NCBI GenBank assembly: GCA_030044455.1 | Contig: JASHVU010000474.1 | Coordinates: 1 to 6,666, forward strand | Direction: 5' to 3' | Origin: Acidobacteriaceae bacterium | Lineage (GTDB): Bacteria; Acidobacteriota; Terriglobia; Terriglobales; Acidobacteriaceae | Length of the DNA stretch: 6,666 bases | Shown here: positions 6,388 through 6,666 of the stretch, piece after piece | How the letters are laid out: every line of letters begins with the position of its first letter | Numbering within the stretch: the first letter of the stretch is position 1 | The notes under the pieces: generated by a model | Seen by the model: only the letters and a program-made list of their open reading frames with translations | What the model was told of the DNA's origin: nothing | Databases searched by the model: none | Translations under genes and position numbers: made by a program

Positions 6388-6666
6388 TTAGTGAACTGAA
6401 GCTCCAGTTAGAATGTGGCACGCTACCACGTCGACCTTGTTTGGAGAGCCGGCCATCGTATTTAAATGCAGCAATATCTCGAATTGCTGGAACTGGCCGG
6501 CAGGGGAAATACCGCAATCTCGCAAAGTGCTTGAGAAGCGAGTCGAATCTGTCACAAGCTTTCCTGCCGCCTCTGTACCCTCTCCGTTTGCGCCAGCGAG
6601 CAGCAGGACGTGCCCACTCTGATCGGGATTCTGAACCAAAGCGATGATCGCGTACGAATCTCCGGT
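6388..6666 (-). CDS. Conserved protein of unknown function, C-terminal fragment (acidobacterial family, partial)
   Basis: On the minus strand the frame is open from the window edge to a TAA at 6388-6390, giving 92 residues of a gene whose start lies to the right. The visible sequence begins SYAIIALVQNPDQSGHVLLL. It continues with AGANGEGTEAAGKLVTD and 'FEILLHLNTMAGSPNKVDV', then ends VACHILTGASVH. From memory, a hydrophobic strand, a G-x-N-x-EGTEAAG motif, a helix and then 'FE(I/V)LL...G' and 'V(V/I)A' strands form the usual C-terminus of a family common in Acidobacteriota. I cannot name a reaction for it. The alternation of strand and helix suggests a compact alpha/beta domain. It converges on the second CRTAC1 gene with 78 bases between the stops, so it belongs to a different transcript. 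The plus-strand frames over this stretch look like shadows. Confidence 0.7.
   Translation of the reverse strand, partial: TGDSYAIIALVQNPDQSGHVLLLAGANGEGTEAAGKLVTDSTRFSSTLRDCGISPAGQFQQFEILLHLNTMAGSPNKVDVVACHILTGASVH

Noticed and set aside
6366..6647. Plus-strand open frames of 93 and 69 codons in the last 300 bases.
   Set aside because: Their compositions are Arg/Ser/Cys/Pro-rich with no motif, they have no ribosome binding site, and they lie antisense to the better-supported minus-strand gene.
6607..6666. Plus-strand reading DVPTLIGILNQSDDRVRISG, resembling a HEAT repeat running off the window.
   Set aside because: An in-frame TGA lies at 6532, no credible start follows except an unsupported GTG at 6610, and the minus strand carries a longer frame with recognisable family motifs over the same bases.

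Overview
The window looks like part of a chromosome from an Acidobacteriota (Terriglobia-like) soil bacterium. No single marker gene proves this. The assignment rests on three things: an Oar-type TonB-dependent receptor, Tat-exported CRTAC1 (FG-GAP/VCBS plus ASPIC/UnbV) proteins lying next to a TPR protein, and a minus-strand fragment carrying an 'EGTEAAG'-type motif that I associate from memory with acidobacterial proteins of unknown function. The base composition is moderate (slightly above 50% GC by eye). There are no tRNA or rRNA genes, CRISPR arrays, insertion sequences or phage genes.

Layout: (1) <2..1648 (+), the C-terminal half of an outer-membrane TonB-dependent receptor whose start lies left of the window. 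(2) 1674..1709, a strong intrinsic-terminator hairpin with a perfect 12-bp stem. (3) 1756..3561 (+), a 601-residue CRTAC1 family protein with a Tat-type leader. (4) 3558..4379 (+), a 273-residue exported TPR protein that overlaps the previous gene by 4 bases. (5) 4380..4500, a 121-bp spacer without a convincing promoter or terminator. (6) 4501..6309 (+), a second, diverged CRTAC1 family protein of 602 residues, also with a Tat-type leader. (7) 6310..6387, a short spacer between convergent genes with two competing hairpins. (8) complement(6388..>6666), the C-terminal end of a conserved protein of unknown function.

How the genes may work together: the two CRTAC1 paralogs are nearly equal in length and flank a periplasmic-type TPR protein, and the first CRTAC1 gene is translationally coupled to the TPR gene. 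All of the complete gene products are predicted to leave the cytoplasm. A reasonable inference is an envelope protein assembly: calcium-binding beta-propellers plus a TPR scaffold, encoded next to, but transcriptionally separated from, an outer-membrane receptor. No substrate or biochemical activity can be read from the sequence. No enzyme catalytic motif is visible in any of the three complete genes.
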